This document shows positions 30,948-31,204 of a DNA stretch of 31,204 bases, one piece after another. How positions within the stretch are numbered: position 1 is the stretch's first letter; the number at the start of each line of letters is the position of its first letter. The stretch lies in the NCBI GenBank assembly GCA_964437445.1, contig CAYTGR010000054.1, positions 1 through 31,204 of the forward strand, in the 5' to 3' direction. The notes under the pieces were generated by a model. That model saw nothing but the letters and a program-made list of their open reading frames with translations, was not told where the DNA came from and made no database searches. The translations under genes were made by a program, and so were the position numbers. The DNA comes from CAYTGR01 sp964437445 (lineage in GTDB: Bacteria > Chloroflexota > Anaerolineae > B4-G1 > SLSP01).

Positions 30948-30996
30948 GTGAGCAGTGAGCAGTAGCCAACCGCCTACGGCACTGCTCACTGCTCAC
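30948..30996. repeat. Period-7 repeat hairpin between binding-protein and permease genes (gtgagca)
   Basis: GTGAGCAGTGAGCAGTAGCC (30948-30967) and its inverse GGCACTGCTCACTGCTCAC (30978-30996) are complementary apart from one inserted base, with a loop of about 10 nt. It starts 14 nt after the binding-protein stop and lies inside the operon. Confidence 0.85.
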
Positions 30997-31010
30997 GGAT
31001 GACTCTCTTG

Positions 31011-31204
31011 TTATTGAGCGGTTGGGTTGTACAGGAAGTACCACCGGGTGTTCAGATGGTCCAGGAAGCCGTCCTGCTTCATGGTGGCAATGGCGGCGTT
31101 GAAGGGGGCGACGAGGTCGGACCGGGGGGTGAAGATGAAGCCGAACTCCTCGGTGCCGAGCGGATCGCCGACCAGCTTCAGTTTATCGGGATTGGCGCCG
31201 ATGT
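31011..31204 (-). CDS. Amino-acid ABC transporter substrate-binding protein, C-terminal fragment
   Basis: On the minus strand an open frame enters from the window edge and ends at TAA (31013-31011). The 64 visible residues include IGANPDKLKLVGDPLGTEEF, GFIFTPRSDLVAPFNAAIAT and MKQDGFLDHLNTRWYFLYNP, the C-terminal end of family 3 periplasmic-type solute-binding proteins. The protein captures amino acids outside the membrane and delivers them to the permease at 30049-30912. Its start and signal peptide lie beyond the window. Confidence 0.88.
   Translation of the reverse strand, partial: IGANPDKLKLVGDPLGTEEFGFIFTPRSDLVAPFNAAIATMKQDGFLDHLNTRWYFLYNPTAQ

Overview
The window is about 31 kb of GC-rich chromosomal DNA. 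It most resembles a free-living member of the Chloroflexota (Anaerolineae/Caldilineae-like). That is an inference from three things: RNase Y with RecX, many single-pass proteins with long Thr-Pro linkers, and the mix of peptidases, sugar enzymes and ABC exporters. There is no rRNA or tRNA gene, CRISPR array, insertion sequence or phage gene that I can see.

Layout. 1-680: 3' end of a pentapeptide-repeat membrane protein. 875-2029: zinc-ribbon/TM/LysM protein, probably leaderless. 2087-4296 (minus): recX-rny operon preceded by a long structured leader (about 4297-4710). 4918-8013 (minus): bifunctional class A PBP. 8427-9917: lipoprotein alpha/beta hydrolase. 9946-12804: NatA/NatB-type ABC exporter followed closely by manA. 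12910-15175: CE7 acetyl esterase and an MFS transporter. 15429-17718: two adjacent genes matching the two halves of the tomato Tm-1 protein. 17812-21695 (minus): M20 dipeptidase, a four-OB-fold membrane-anchored protein and a GNAT enzyme. 21804-24064: leaderless NHL-repeat lipoprotein and PepT-like peptidase. 24115-26805 (minus): four-PA14 plus lamin-tail surface protein. 27082-29879: operon of membrane protein, winged-helix regulator, ABC ATPase and ABC permease. 30049-31204 (minus): polar amino-acid ABC permease and the C-terminus of its substrate-binding protein.

Two non-coding signals stand out. First, the recX-rny leader has a strong extended -10 promoter, about eight hairpins and a rho-independent terminator ending just before the recX ribosome binding site. 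An upstream 12-nt segment can pair with the 5' arm of that terminator and would close a multi-hairpin junction. This is the architecture of an attenuator or riboswitch, and I do not recognise the class. Second, from 16.6 kb onwards most intergenic spacers contain short period-7 repeats, often arranged as hairpins and mostly starting within 15 nt of a stop codon. The heptamer differs at each locus, but most contain TGA (or TCA in the opposite arm).

Working together: the PBP, LysM, OB-fold, PA14 and NHL proteins make up an envelope and surface set. ManA, the CE7 esterase and the MFS carrier suggest use of oligosaccharides. The two M20-family peptidases, the S33-like hydrolase and the amino-acid transporter suggest peptide scavenging. 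RecX and RNase Y form a translationally coupled housekeeping operon.
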